64,000 nucleotides of DNA from Membranipora membranacea (taxonomy: Eukaryota; Bryozoa; Gymnolaemata; Cheilostomatida; Membraniporidae), in assembly GCA_914767715.1 (NCBI GenBank), contig OU612071.1:2666001-2730000 (forward strand), read 5' to 3'. This document shows, piece by piece, positions 34,869 through 47,400 of this stretch (the first letter of the stretch is position 1; every line of letters starts with the position of its first letter). Below the pieces are notes generated by a model. It searched no databases and had not been told where the DNA came from. It was given only the letters and a program-made list of their open reading frames with translations. The position numbers and the translations under genes were made by a program.

Positions 34869-35506
34869 ACTCATTCCGACCGCTAAACTTCAGTCTTATA
34901 ATGCGCTTAATCCAAAGACACAGCATCTCGATTTGTAATGTCATTGCTACAGATGATCGAGACAGCGATTCTTTGCTCATACCACCCTTTAGGAGCAGCC
35001 AAATTGACATGGGTTAAAACTTCAGATTGATTACATCTCCAGGTTGATTTGTCGAATACAGACTTAAAAGAGGGTTTTGTGAGTTCTACTGGTCACAGAG
35101 ACCTTAATCAAGGTCAGACTAGTGTTAAATCTCAACCTGCCATCTCTGCAAGGCAAGGTAAGACAAAAAAGAAAGAAATCACTAACCCGAATTCAGTCTT
35201 AAATTATAAGAGCGTGTCTTACCTGTAAGATTCGGTATATCAGCAGAAGTCCAACGTGAGCAGAGACAGCAACCCAACAAGGTATGTGGAATTCTCTAGC
35301 TAACCTTATATTGAACAGGCGTAGCTTACTTTTTATCTTTGGCTCTTAGCCTGTACCTTTCTCAAGTTAAACACTGATATTAGGGGTGTCATATGAGTGC
35401 CCGAAGTTTTTTTTTATCACTTTTTTGTCATCAAGCTCATCTTGAAAAGATGTTGTACATGATGTGACATAGAGAAAATAATAAGTGTATTAAAAATCAT
35501 ATAGAT

Positions 35507-37000
35507 TGCACTGCGTTTCATACCCAAGAATTGTCTGACAATTTTGTACAATTCTAGAATTGTCAGAAACTGACCTATATATCATTACCCAACCAGCAAC
35601 CATTATTGTGTAGTTAACCCTGTCTGCTAAATAAATTACTTTCATTATTGCTATTGTATAGTCATAGTATAAGCCTTTACAGTTCTAGTCAATATCATAC
35701 AATTGGATTGACATTGTATTCAATGAGTTTGTATTTAGATGACCAGGCAAGATATGCTGTAATGAATAGATATTGCTGTGCAAGGTAGCATCATTTCGTT
35801 TCATCATGATGGAAATTGAAAGCATTCCATTCGAGTTGTCGGCTCACAATTTTTTTAAGCACAGAAAACTCTTAGTAATGAATATGATGACCCGACAAAA
35901 TACTTATGTTCAATTCTTCTGTGTTGTACCATACCCTACGTTATATTTTGTGCAATCTGTTAATATTGGCAGCAACTGCATAAATAGAATACATCAGCTA
36001 AACTATGATAGCAGAATTATCAGAAAACTTTGCTACTAATATAAATGTACAACATCGCTCCCAAGATGAGCGAGGGATTACTTTGTATCAACTGTCCTAC
36101 ATGCCTAAGTGGAGAGAAGTGATATGTGAATGAGGCCATATTATCCACAGAACCACTGACTACTGAAAACATGCTGACTGATGCTAAAAAAACTGAAACT
36201 TGGTGTCACAGCAAGTAGTGTGAGTACTGATTATTGGCATAGTCTAAACTACGCTCCTTGTGATTATTGAGAGTGAATGGCTTTCAGCTATTTCTATTTG
36301 TTGGCCAAAGATGCTCTGAGCATGGAGTTAGCTTAGAATGTTATGGTATGTGGGCTGAGGGAGGCAAAGGTAAATCAACTATCGTAAGCCTTGTGTATAT
36401 TCATTACCTGTCTACAAAGGAGCTCTTGATATAAGTACTATATCATTCCCAGCCATCTCAGTTATATGGTGTACAGGAAGCAATTTTGGCATATTTCTTT
36501 CTCACGCTTGGACGGTAGTTCCCTAGTAGGTGTTGGCACTAGTACAGATAGTATTGAAATGTTAGACTAGTTGCAACACCGTTTAAAGTAATTAATTTTA
36601 ATCTGTCAGCTTGAGTGCCACAAGCAGGGAGGTTGGCCAATAACAGGCAGAATTACATAATTACCTTGATATGTTTGTTGTCAAAATTTTTAATTGTACA
36701 ATTAAGTATAATTAACACCGTTTGTTAATCCTTCATACACATTCCATTGCACTTGTAACAAGTCATCATGACACACTTGTGGAATCAGAGAGACAGGAGT
36801 CATTGTAAGCTGACCTAACTTCCTGTCTTTTGCTGCTGATAATGAATGCGGTGAGTTTTGAATTTCGCGAATATTCATTTTTATAATGATGGTTGTTTGG
36901 GTTTAATTGCAATCATGAGCATTCTTTGTCAGAAGAGTGAGGGGCGGGAAGTTGTAACATTTTATGCAAAGAGCTAGATAATGATCCAAAGGAGATAACC
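35507..37000. repeat. Left arm of 1.5-kb inverted repeat
   Basis: Outer end CACTGCGTTTCATACCCAAG, inner end near TTTTATGCAAAGAGCTAGAT. It pairs with 37505-39015 along its whole length with small indels. Confidence 0.9.
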
Positions 37001-37013
37001 ACGCAAAAAAAAC

Positions 37014-37186
37014 CTGAAATTCTCTGGCGCCCTTATTCTCCAGTAATTGCAAAAAGGTATCAATGATTTTCCGCGCTTCTTGGTCAACTTCAAGAGTTGA
37101 GCCAGCATTATGATAATCTGTGTGTTTACCCACAGGGTTGTCCATTTTTAAATCTACTGGTACCTTATAAGTTCTGTGAAGGTCGC
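37014..37186 (-). CDS. Possible exon in the hairpin spacer
   Basis: Lies largely in the unique spacer between the arms. Acceptor GCATTCATAG| and donor TTTCAG|GTTTTT bound an open frame encoding DLHRTYKVPVDLKMDNPVGK and later DQEARKIIDTFLQLLENKGA. It looks like real protein (amphipathic helix at the end), but I do not recognise the family. A unique coding-like segment between mirrored arms may be cargo of the insertion. Confidence 0.4.
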
Positions 37187-37504
37187 CTATGAATGCCAGT
37201 GTAAATAAAATGAACATTCGGACTGGCTTATCTTGATGATGACTTCATGGGTAAATAACTTGGATACCAACAATACATCCAATTATGCTTGGCTGAGATG
37301 TTGATGTCAATTGAAAGGTAAACGATTGGCAAATGACACTGTGAGAATATTGTTCAAATTCAATAAGCTAATCTCATTGAAAATGATCAGGCGGATTAAA
37401 CTGTACATTGTTGCGTGGTAATCTCCTTCTTGACATAATAGCTCTGTACAATGATGAGCTTTGAAGCAGAGTTTGGTCAAACATTTTGATAAACATATAC
37501 AAAT

Positions 37505-39015
37505 GGAATTTGGACAATTATCTAGTATTTTGCATAAAATGTTACAACTTCCCGCCCCTCACTCTTCCGTCAAAGAATGATCATGATTGCACTTACACCC
37601 AAACAACCATCATTATAAAAATGAATATTCGCGAAATTAAAATCTCACGGCATTCATTATCAGCAGCTAGAGACAGGAAGTTAGGTCAGCTCACAATGAC
37701 TCCTGTCTCTCTGATTCCACAAGTGTGTCATGGTGACTTGCTACAAGTGCAATGGAATGTGTGTGAAGGATGAACAAACAGTGTTAATTATACTTAATTG
37801 GACAATTAAAAATTTGGACAACAAGGATATCAAGGTAGTTATGTAATAATGCCTGTTATTGGCCAACCTCCCTGCTTGTGGCACTCAAGCTGACAGATTA
37901 AAATTTATTACATTAAACGGTGTTGCCACTAGTCTATAATTTTAATACTTTCTGTACTAGTGCCAACACCTACTACGGGACTACCATCCAAGAGTGAGAG
38001 AGAACTATGTCAAAATTGTTTCCTGTACTGAGATGGCTGAGAATGATATAGTATAACACCAAGAGCTCCTTTGTAGACAGGTAATGAATATATACCAGGC
38101 TTACGATAGTTGATTTACCTTTGCCTCCCTCAGCCCACATACCATAACATTCAGAGCTAACTCCATGCTCAGAGCATCTTTGGCTAACAAAAAGAAATAG
38201 CTGAAAGTAATGCACTCTCAATAATCACAATGAGCGTAGTTTAGACTATGCCAATACTGTAACACCAAGTTTGAGTTTTTTTTAGCATCAGTCAGCATTT
38301 TTTCAGTGGTCAGTTGTTCTGTGGAAAATATGGCCTCATTCACATATCACTTCTCTCCACTTAGGCATGTAGGACAGTTGATACAAAGTAATTCCTTGCT
38401 CATCTGGTGAGCGATTTTGTACATTTTTATTAGTAGCAAAGTTTTCTGATAATTTTGCTAGCATAGTTTAGCTGATGTATTCCATTTATGCAGTTACTCC
38501 CAATATTAACAGATTGCACAAAATATAACGTAGGGTATGATACAACATAGAAGAGTTGAACATAATTATTTTGTAGGGTCATCATACTCATTACTAAGAG
38601 TTTTCTGTGCTTACAAATATTGTGAGCCAACTTTTCGAATGGAATGCTTTCAATTTTTATCATAATGAAACGAAAAGAAAAGATTTGCTCCGGCGGGGAT
38701 TTGAACCTGGGCCTTCAGCAATATAGATTTTGTTGCTACCTTGCACAGCAATATCTACATTTCAGCAATCTTTCCTGGTCATCTAAATACAAACTCATTG
38801 AATACAATGTCAATCGAATTGTGTGATATTGACTGGAGCTGTAAAGGCTTATACTATGACTGTACAATAGCAATAATGCAAGTAATTTATTTAGCAGGCA
38901 GGGTTACTTACACAATAATGGTTGCAGGTTGGGTAATGATATATAGGTCAGTTTCTGACAATTCTAGAATTGTACAGAATTGTCAGACAATTCTTGGGTA
39001 TGAAATGCAGTGTTG
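37505..39015. repeat. Right arm of 1.5-kb inverted repeat
   Basis: Inverse of 35507-37000. It carries an extra segment of about 56 bp at 38674-38729. Confidence 0.9.
38674..38729 (-). other. tRNA T-arm-like insertion in the right arm
   Basis: Absent from the left arm. On the minus strand it contains GGTTCAAATCCCCGCCGGAG, a good B box and T-arm with acceptor-like continuation. It may be a SINE fragment or a tRNA 3' end. There is no matching 5' half. Confidence 0.5.
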
Positions 39016-39210
39016 GTTTATATGTTTGATGAGCATTGTTTTAAGGTGTGTAAACTTGTCAACTGATCTGATATGGTATGGTAAGCCATTGAATTTGCTT
39101 GCAACTACATGATTTAGGTTGTCAAAAGGGACTTTTATAAGTTTATCATCCCGTTTAGGAAATCCATAATCTACATTTACAAAGAAATCAGAAATGCATT
39201 GAGGTGACAC
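38983..39210 (-). pseudogene. Possible LINE ORF C-terminal fragment
   Basis: Contains FNGLPYHIRSVDKFTHLKTM followed by LIKHI, resembling the (W/F)N.LP..IR......FK..LK.HL motif that ends many non-LTR retrotransposon polyproteins. It overlaps the outer end of the right arm. Confidence 0.4.
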
Positions 39211-39611
39211 ATTATATATAACTTACAAATTATACATGAGACTTACTGAAGTTATGTGGCTATAGGGCGAGTATATTTTTATGATACACCAGCGAGAAGA
39301 GCTAATTTGATATCAGCAGATAAGCTGTATCAGCAGTAACATGGTAACATGTGACCAATATTGAACAAAATGAAGGTAATACTTTCAGCCTAGGGGTGGC
39401 TGATAGCTCAGGCACGGAGGGGGTTTTTGTTTTATTAAAACTACCACTGCAATGTCGAGATTTACTATTACTCACGCTTGTAGGGACTAGTTTCCTTGTG
39501 AACCTTGAGTGTACAAATTTGTCAAAATGATTGAGCGTGTTAATATAATTATATTCGCTAATTAAAATTGAATTAAAGTACACCATGTTACAGTGCAAAA
39601 TAATTGCTGAC

Positions 39612-39670
39612 ATACTACAACTACTGCTACTGCTACTGCTACTGCTACTGCCACTGCCACTGCTACTACC
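39612..39670. repeat. CTACTG microsatellite
   Basis: Repeats of CTACTG/CCACTG in copy B, at a position where copy A instead carries several hundred bases of other sequence. Confidence 0.9.
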
Positions 39671-41413
39671 TTGTCTTGCGGCCAGTTTTTGTAGAAATGA
39701 GAATGTGGCTAGGTCACAAAGCTACACCTACACTTTGTTACATCCGTTGGTTTTTAAAGTTACGATGTGTCTATTCATACCTTTTCACCCTTTATTCACA
39801 CCTTTTCGAACCACTTAAACTCTTATCATTGTGAGAACATGAAAAGTAAATCCGTAGCTTCAACAGATTCAAGTATTATTTGAGGTGACTGACCGAATGC
39901 ACCCAATAAAAATCCAAGCTTGAGGAGCCATTGGAACACCATTGTATTGGTTGGTTGGAAGAAACCACTACTTCATTGAAAACATATCAAACCCATCCTA
40001 TCATTTGAATTTTTTACACAAGGGCAGCTCAAGTTAGTATATCTCGATAGATATATATATCAGACAATATATATATATAAATACTCTGTTATATGAACGT
40101 TTTTGTGGAAGAAAGTAATAGTCGGCGCCTTATAAAGCTCTTGGTGTAAGCTAAAATATAGCCATGATGATCGTAGTTATCCTCTCTCAATTTCTAAGAG
40201 GACAACTCCGAATTCTAAAATCAATAGACATGGCAAATTCTAGGGCACCATTCAGTATTGTGATCCAATGAGTACTAGACCGGTATGCAATGTAGGTACC
40301 TAGAAGCCAAAGCCAACATTGGAATGCTAGGACCCAGCCGTTGTGTGGTAATAATCTAGTGTCTACCAATTAGAAGGTGTATAACAAACTTTAAACAGCA
40401 AATTAAAATTATTGTCATATTTTGTTTGAGTATTGTGAAACCCTTCTGCAGTGTTTAAATACTCCACTTAACAAACCCCTCTACGAGTTCATCATTTGAA
40501 GATGCAAAATAATTTTTTTTGAAGGTCTGTGTCTTTGATTTTAAAATTTGACTTTACAGAATAGACTGAAGCTCAAAATGATCACGTTGTGATTCTATTC
40601 TACAGACGCATCGCTTATTCTGTTTAGCTAGGAAATACTTTGTTTATGACTATAATAGCATAATAGCGTAAAGGGTAGAATTTCATAAAAATAACTACTA
40701 TCAATAAAACTAGTTTTTTGTGTGGAAGAAGCAACGCAAAAGAAAATAATCTGTTCATCTATCATTTAATGATTCTAATGAGTGCAATATAATACCAGAA
40801 AAGCATAAAGATACAACTCAGAACACTCATAGGGCAACAGAATGTTCTCAGATTACATAGTGTGAACTCCAATGAAGGTGAAGATTTTTAAATACTATAA
40901 TAATATCTATAATTAAAATGTTGAATGTTTTTATAATAATAATCATAGTTGTGGTGAAAGTATATGTGACTAATGCAGATAATGTATCAAACACCGAATT
41001 TCGCAACATACTTGTATGTGAGCGACAAATAAACCAATCAACCAATCAATAATGGTAACGGAGACCAGTTGAGGAATCACCACTAATGAAAGTTATTTCG
41101 TGAATGACCTTGGATGCAAAACAAAGGCCAGAAAACTTTCTAAAATACATATAATCTAATAGTTTTACTTGTTATATGAAATACTTTTCTTTAAATGTAA
41201 AAAAATATTTTAATCAAATAAAAGAAGATGTGAACAAAGATTGTGAATATCCGAACATTAAGTGGGACACTTCGTTTGGCCGTTAAATTACACTATCGGG
41301 AATTTTTTGGTCATATTCAAAAAACTTTGTCGGCTGAAAATTCACTCTGCATGCAAAAATAAATGTTAGCATAGTTGAACGAGTAGGGTAAAGTTAACAG
41401 TGTTATTTAATTA

Positions 41414-41980
41414 TTAATCTGAGGAAAGATTCCTTCCGTCAGGTCCAGCTCCTTTCCTAGTGATGATTGTTTTGAGTTGTTTCAGTACATTTTCTTCATT
41501 CACTTCAAATGGAGGAGCAGCCATTTTAGTTTCATCGATATCTGGGTTATTTACTTTAGGTTTCTCATAGCGTGCAAAGAATGTGTTCAGGTCATCTGGT
41601 TTGTATGTTCTCTCATGTTCAGTTGTAGAGGTTGATGTAGGAAGTCCATTTAATTTTTTCATATCTTTCCTAGCTCTGGCCGGCTCATTGATTAGATGTT
41701 GTTGAATTCTTTTGGAGTATTCCACTTTAGATTTGGTGATTTCTTTGGTGACGGATTTTTTAAGTTTATGATACAGTTTTCTATTTCCACTTTGGTGCGC
41801 CTTTTGTTTTTGAACAATCATACCATCTATGTGCTTGGTAATCCATGGTTTCTGATTTGCATGCTTTTTAAATGTTTTCGTCGGTAAACACAGGTACGTA
41901 CAGAAGTATATGTAATTGGAGATCACATCTGTCTGTTTATCAATGCATGGTTTATCCAGAAGATTATCACAGATTGTCAC
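41414..41980 (-). pseudogene. LINE polyprotein fragment, linker between endonuclease and RT
   Basis: A 188-codon frame carries NQKPWITKHIDGMI, AHQSGNRKLYHKLKKSVTKE and later DDLNTFFARYEKP, ending at RKGAGPDG where RT motif 0/1 should begin. This pattern (KPW.T..., SG.R..Y, I..AK..Y, LN.FF.R, K..GPDG) is the endonuclease-RT linker of CR1/L2/Rex-type LINEs. The RT itself is missing, so this is a truncated copy. Confidence 0.72.
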
Positions 41981-44480
41981 AGTGTTTCAATATGTAACTG
42001 CCGGAATTTATCCTGCTTGTATTTCAAACAACAACAACCAATATAATGTTCGTTGCCAACCCCATCGATGTGTATGCTATCTAGCCTAGCGTCTCTATAC
42101 TAGTACACTACTAACTTTCAACGGATTAATTTCACCGCGGTAAAGGATTGAAACAGTCAGTACTCCCAAGAAAATCGTACGTTGCCTCCTATTATGTCAA
42201 TAATCATTAATGTGATATGCTTCCCATTTTTTATGCGTAGTTTTTTTTTATCTTCCTGTTTTGAATTGTGAAGAGATTGACCCTTGTTGCCAGCTGAGGG
42301 CATTTTGCTTATTTGTAAAGTGCATGATCATATTGAGCGTACTGTGTAAGTAACTGGATATAGCTAAAAATCTGGTAGCTTCTACTTTGAGCCTTGATTG
42401 ACATGCTAGTAATACCCTTTATAAACTCAAGCAAGCCACTTAATTCAGTTTTACAAGGGTCGGCTGTAGGAAGTTGAAGGAAGTAAGATTGTGTGTGTGT
42501 GTGTAGAAGATGCAAAAATTCATTGTCAAATTGATATTCTATTCTATTGTAGGGGCACTGATACAGCAGTGTTATATCCAGAAGGAAATAGATATGAAAA
42601 TAGCCGACGTGTGCAGAGCTGCCCCTCACTAAAAGGTTGGCAAAAAATAAAAGGTAACTTTTTGAAGGACTTGATAATTATGATAAGAGTTCCCTCAATT
42701 GAATTTTTATTATCCTTAACATGTTTTGCATGCAAATATTCTGGCAAGCACAATCAATTTCAAAGGATTGACTTCTGAATTACCAATTGTTTTTTGATAT
42801 TTTGCATTTGAGATTTAAATTCAACTTGGAGTTGTAGTGACACTGACAAAAGACAGACAGCTCAGCAGTCACATAATAAACCTTTTCTCACATTGTCTCT
42901 AACCACTTAGCAATAGTTGCTGAAATTGTTTTGTAATTATTTGCGGTATTCATGAAAACCATCGCTATTATCCATCAAATATGATAAAGCTACGAATTTG
43001 AGGTGTAATTTATTGTGAATATGTATCTAACATATCCTTTTTTTCTTTTTTATGTTACAGATTCTGTCTAACAGGGCACAAAGGAATCCCGAGATGATTG
43101 GATGACTCTGATGGATAGATGCTAGATTCCTCCCAATTTCCAATACGAAACTTTCTTATCTTCTTCCCTTATTTTCATAAGTTTTTGCATCATCACAATT
43201 GAATGCCCCATGCATCATCAGTTATTACAACATATTTTGTTCTTATTTTTGTGGATTTCTTATATTCTTATATTTTGTGGATATTAGTAAAATGCAGAAT
43301 TATTACATGATGATTCATAAATTTATCTTTCAATATTTCATGATCTTATAAAGTTGCACACTACTTGTCTTTGATGCAGAGTTTGATAAGTTATAATTTT
43401 GATTAAATTCTTGACAATTAAAAGTATGCATGTAATAATATGGCAATGTTGCCAAAATGTTACCATGCCATATAAATAGGCTTCCTCATGAAGATGATAC
43501 TGCACCATCATTCTTTAATGTTATTTCATAACACTTTTATAACATAGAAATCTGCTGTCACCTGGCGTTATTGTAACGTAATAAAATAATGCACTCATGA
43601 TGTCAGGCAACAACATTTGAAAGCTGTTAATCAGTAATATTTAAAATAACATGACCGTAACATTAAAACGTGTCCACAGTTTTTGCAACTATAACATCAC
43701 ACAAAAACATTCTGACGAGGAATCTTGAAGGTAATAGCAACGCTATCATACTGGTATAGAAATGTTTGCCGTTTGCTGTCGAGAGATCTATTCCCAACAA
43801 CACCTGGGTTTGCTAGTGTTTTTTTTAATGTTGTGGAAATGCCTTTCTATTTTCATGTGGTTCTTGAGCTAAGGAGCCACAACAAAGGATAGGGCTATCT
43901 ATATGGATTAATAGAAATGGGAACATAGCCTCAGCTCTCCAGAAGATAACCTTTGCGCCCTGATAAGAGCTAACTTGCTCAACGACACATCTATTCTTTA
44001 CACTAATGTTTCAGGGACAGTCACTTGATAGATTACAGATGTGAGTAGAGGACGCATGTAAAATCTGTTGTGCATTTTTATGACAATGATGACTTTGTGG
44101 CTCAAACTACTGTTGTCGCTCGGTAAATTTTGAACATATTGAAATCTGAAAGATAACAAATGGATCCTACTGTCAGAAATTTCATATAATTGCAAAATTA
44201 TTGGCAATATCAGGTGGCAAAAGAACTCTACAATCATGTAATGATGCAATTTTCGTTAATTATCAACCCGGAAAAATTGCATTATTCAACCAATTCCATG
44301 GATTGATTAATAGTGGCAATAATTCTTGCATTTTGAGCTATACAGAATTCAATGAATTTGAAGGAAGTACTTTCGGTAGGAAAGTCAGACCTCACACTAT
44401 TTCTAGAGTGCATTTGAGATCATGAAAGGCATCAACAACCTTATTATGATGATTTAGGGCACCATGCTGTCATCTTCATC
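41981..44480. other. Non-coding DNA with a GT microsatellite
   Basis: A short GT run is at 42489-42504. No gene or named repeat recognised. Confidence 0.5.
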
Positions 44481-44499
44481 AGTAATTTCAAATATATCA

Positions 44500-47400
44500 A
44501 TTAGGATTACATCATATTCAATGTATATATAAACTTTACAACCATCATGATTCGATCGGTGAGTTTTACCTTCAGTTTGCAGCAGTGTAGTTGTTTTCAT
44601 AAGCTGATGACCAAAGTGTGATGCAAAGTGTTTTTTTATTTATGTTAGTGTGAAATGCCCTGATACAACATGTTTGGTTATCCTTGTGGTTTACACACCT
44701 TACCAACTGATAAAAACTTAATTTTTATAGCTTGCACCTTTTCACTTGGCATTCATATGCAATGCAAGTTTAAAGTTGTTTGACCACATTAACGCAATTC
44801 GTCATGCTTAGCCGAAGATTACCAGTATTTCGAAACTTAAGAATACTTACCAAAAACATATACTGCTTGATTAAATTCGGGGAGATTGAGTAGTTAATTA
44901 TCATTTCCTACAGTTGCACCCATTGTTTAGTAATTTTGAATCTCAAATACCAACATCCTAAAAATATTTGTACCAATAAACTTAGACAACATAAGTAGAG
45001 CATCGATGGTTGCCATGGGTTACTCATCGCTTGGTGCTCTTAGACTTAGTATAATCTCTTGTATTATTATCTCATACAGTCACCCCCTAGTGATCCAACT
45101 GAAACTTCTTAAACAAAATCATGCATAGTATCATACAGGTTAGAAAATATTCATTTCTACCATAGTACGAAGATATTTGACAATTGATTTTGTTTAGCAA
45201 TATCATGAAGCCCAAACTTAATTGTATGTGTATGTCATTCCTGAGCACAATATATATCTTTTTCATATTCATCCCATTATCTACATAACCAGAGGAATAT
45301 TAGTTTTGTGGCTATTTGTTGAGCTAGTGGGAAACTTGATATGATTACAGTTGACATAAAGTAATGTAGTTCCGCAGTAAAGCCAGGCTGTATTTAAATT
45401 TATCGGAAAATGAAGCGTGAATGCTTTCATTATCCTCAGATGTAGACAGATTGCAATGCATCACAAGTTTCCACATTGCTATTCACGAGATAAAATAAAA
45501 GAAACTTAGCACAAGCGGATATCAGTTTTTTATCCAAGGGGGATAAGTCTGGAGCAGAGCAAAAACTTTGAAGTCATCACACCAATAATAATGAGATGGT
45601 GAGTTACCTCCTCAGTTTGTTACTGTGTAGTTTTTTTCACGAGCAGTAAATATGTTTTTCTATTATCAAATGTTTTTTTTGGTGTGTTACCTCACATTAC
45701 TTGTTAAGCCGGAGTATGGCAAGGTTTTGGTCATTGAGCAATGTGTATATATTTTTTTGTCAGTATGAAACATCCTGATATGAAATCCTTGCCATTTTTT
45801 CCTTAGTTTTACTCCAATTGCACGCTTTAAAAAGCAGACAAAAAACAACATTCTCTGCTCCCACTATATTTTTCGCTGTAATGTTGTGCAATACATTATC
45901 AAAGCGTCTTCACCAGCTTGAAAGAATTTGTCATTGTTAGTGGCAGATTAGCCGTATTTAGCAACTTAAAAACAATGACCAACAGTCTTACTGGTTGATT
46001 AATTGGAGTATTATACAGAATATGACTATCTGCTACTGTCACACCCATTGTGTCATAATTCTTAATCCATGTTGCCATGGACAACCAGCTGCTCATCGCT
46101 ATCAAATCGTGAATTGTCATTTTGTGGAGATTTTGAACCCATGGGGACAAGGCTGTACCAAGCAATAAAAGAAGATTAATAAACATTTGTGATGTGAACC
46201 GGGAAGAAATAACGTACTAGGTCTTCAAGATCAGCTCATCATAATCTGACAAGTACATTATTCCTCATGCAGCACATAAGTCGTATTCAGCAACTTAAGA
46301 ATACTCACCAAATACTCATATCAAGTGATCAATGGGCAACTGCAATTATACGCTCAAATTATTCAAATTAAGTTTACATTATACAAAATAAAAAAAAAGA
46401 AGCTTTTTACAACCACAATAATATGATTGATGTTCTCATTTTTAACTTGTAATTTTTTCACTATACTTCAATATTTTTTTCTTCCTCGATCGATATTTTC
46501 CTATGTATTGCCTCACATGTCTTAACAGGATTCAGTCAGCTGGCAATTATGCAAGGAAGCTGGCGAAGGAGGATGCAGCTACTGAAGCCTAAAGGGTAAA
46601 ACCTTCAAGCATCAGTGTGAAATGGCCTGATATATAAAACCACCCTTGTCTTTGTAGTTTTACATCAACTGCATACCTTACCAACTGACAAAAAAATGCC
46701 ATTGTTTGCTTTCACTTTATTGTTTTATTTTTCTTGACATTGTTAAGCAACACATTATCGAATCCTCTTCACCAGCTTAACCCTAATCACAGGCTTAGCG
46801 GCTGATTAGCGGTCATAAGAAATTTTAGAAAACTTTACCTAACAATAATACTGGTTTATCGAATGGGTATATACAGTACATCGCCATAACTGGTTAGTAA
46901 TTCTTAATCTCAAACACTCACATCCTCTCAATCATTGTATCATTCAACTTTTTGTCAATATAATTGAAGCATTAATAGTTGACATGGGTTACTAATCACT
47001 TTTGCTGTCAAACTTGGAATAATCTCTTAGTGTTTTCCTCTTGTGAAAAAACCATCAGGTGAAAGTATACTGAAACTTTCTAAGCGTTATCATGCATAGT
47101 ATCATACAGGTTAGAAAAAAATCACTTTTACTAACTCATGCTTGCCATTCATTGGACTTTATATTTGAAATGGACTTAAAGTTCTGCAGTTTCAAAGATA
47201 ATTTTAGCTCTCTATTTAATATTAATTGGATATTGAAGTTGTTTGCATTCATTATCATCAACCTGTAAATGCGTTCTACAAATGCCTCTAAAGCTTCAAT
47301 ATACAGTTTTGTTCCAGGTGGGCAAAACTAAAGCAAAGCAAAAAGAATAGAGTCATTACAACTATGATAACATGATCGGTTAGTTTCCCTCCTCAGTTTG

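Larger units (their letters stand above)
35388..39232. mobile_element. 3.8-kb insertion built as a giant hairpin
   Basis: Defined by comparison with copy A. Two imperfect inverted arms, 35507-37000 and 37505-39015, flank a spacer of about 500 bp. The edges lie 120-220 bp outside the arms, and no clear terminal repeat or target duplication was seen, so the mechanism is open. Confidence 0.65.
34869..40952. repeat. Segmental direct duplication, copy B, interrupted
   Basis: Matches copy A up to about 35387 and again from about 39233 to 40952. The intervening 3.8 kb has no counterpart in copy A. Confidence 0.8.
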
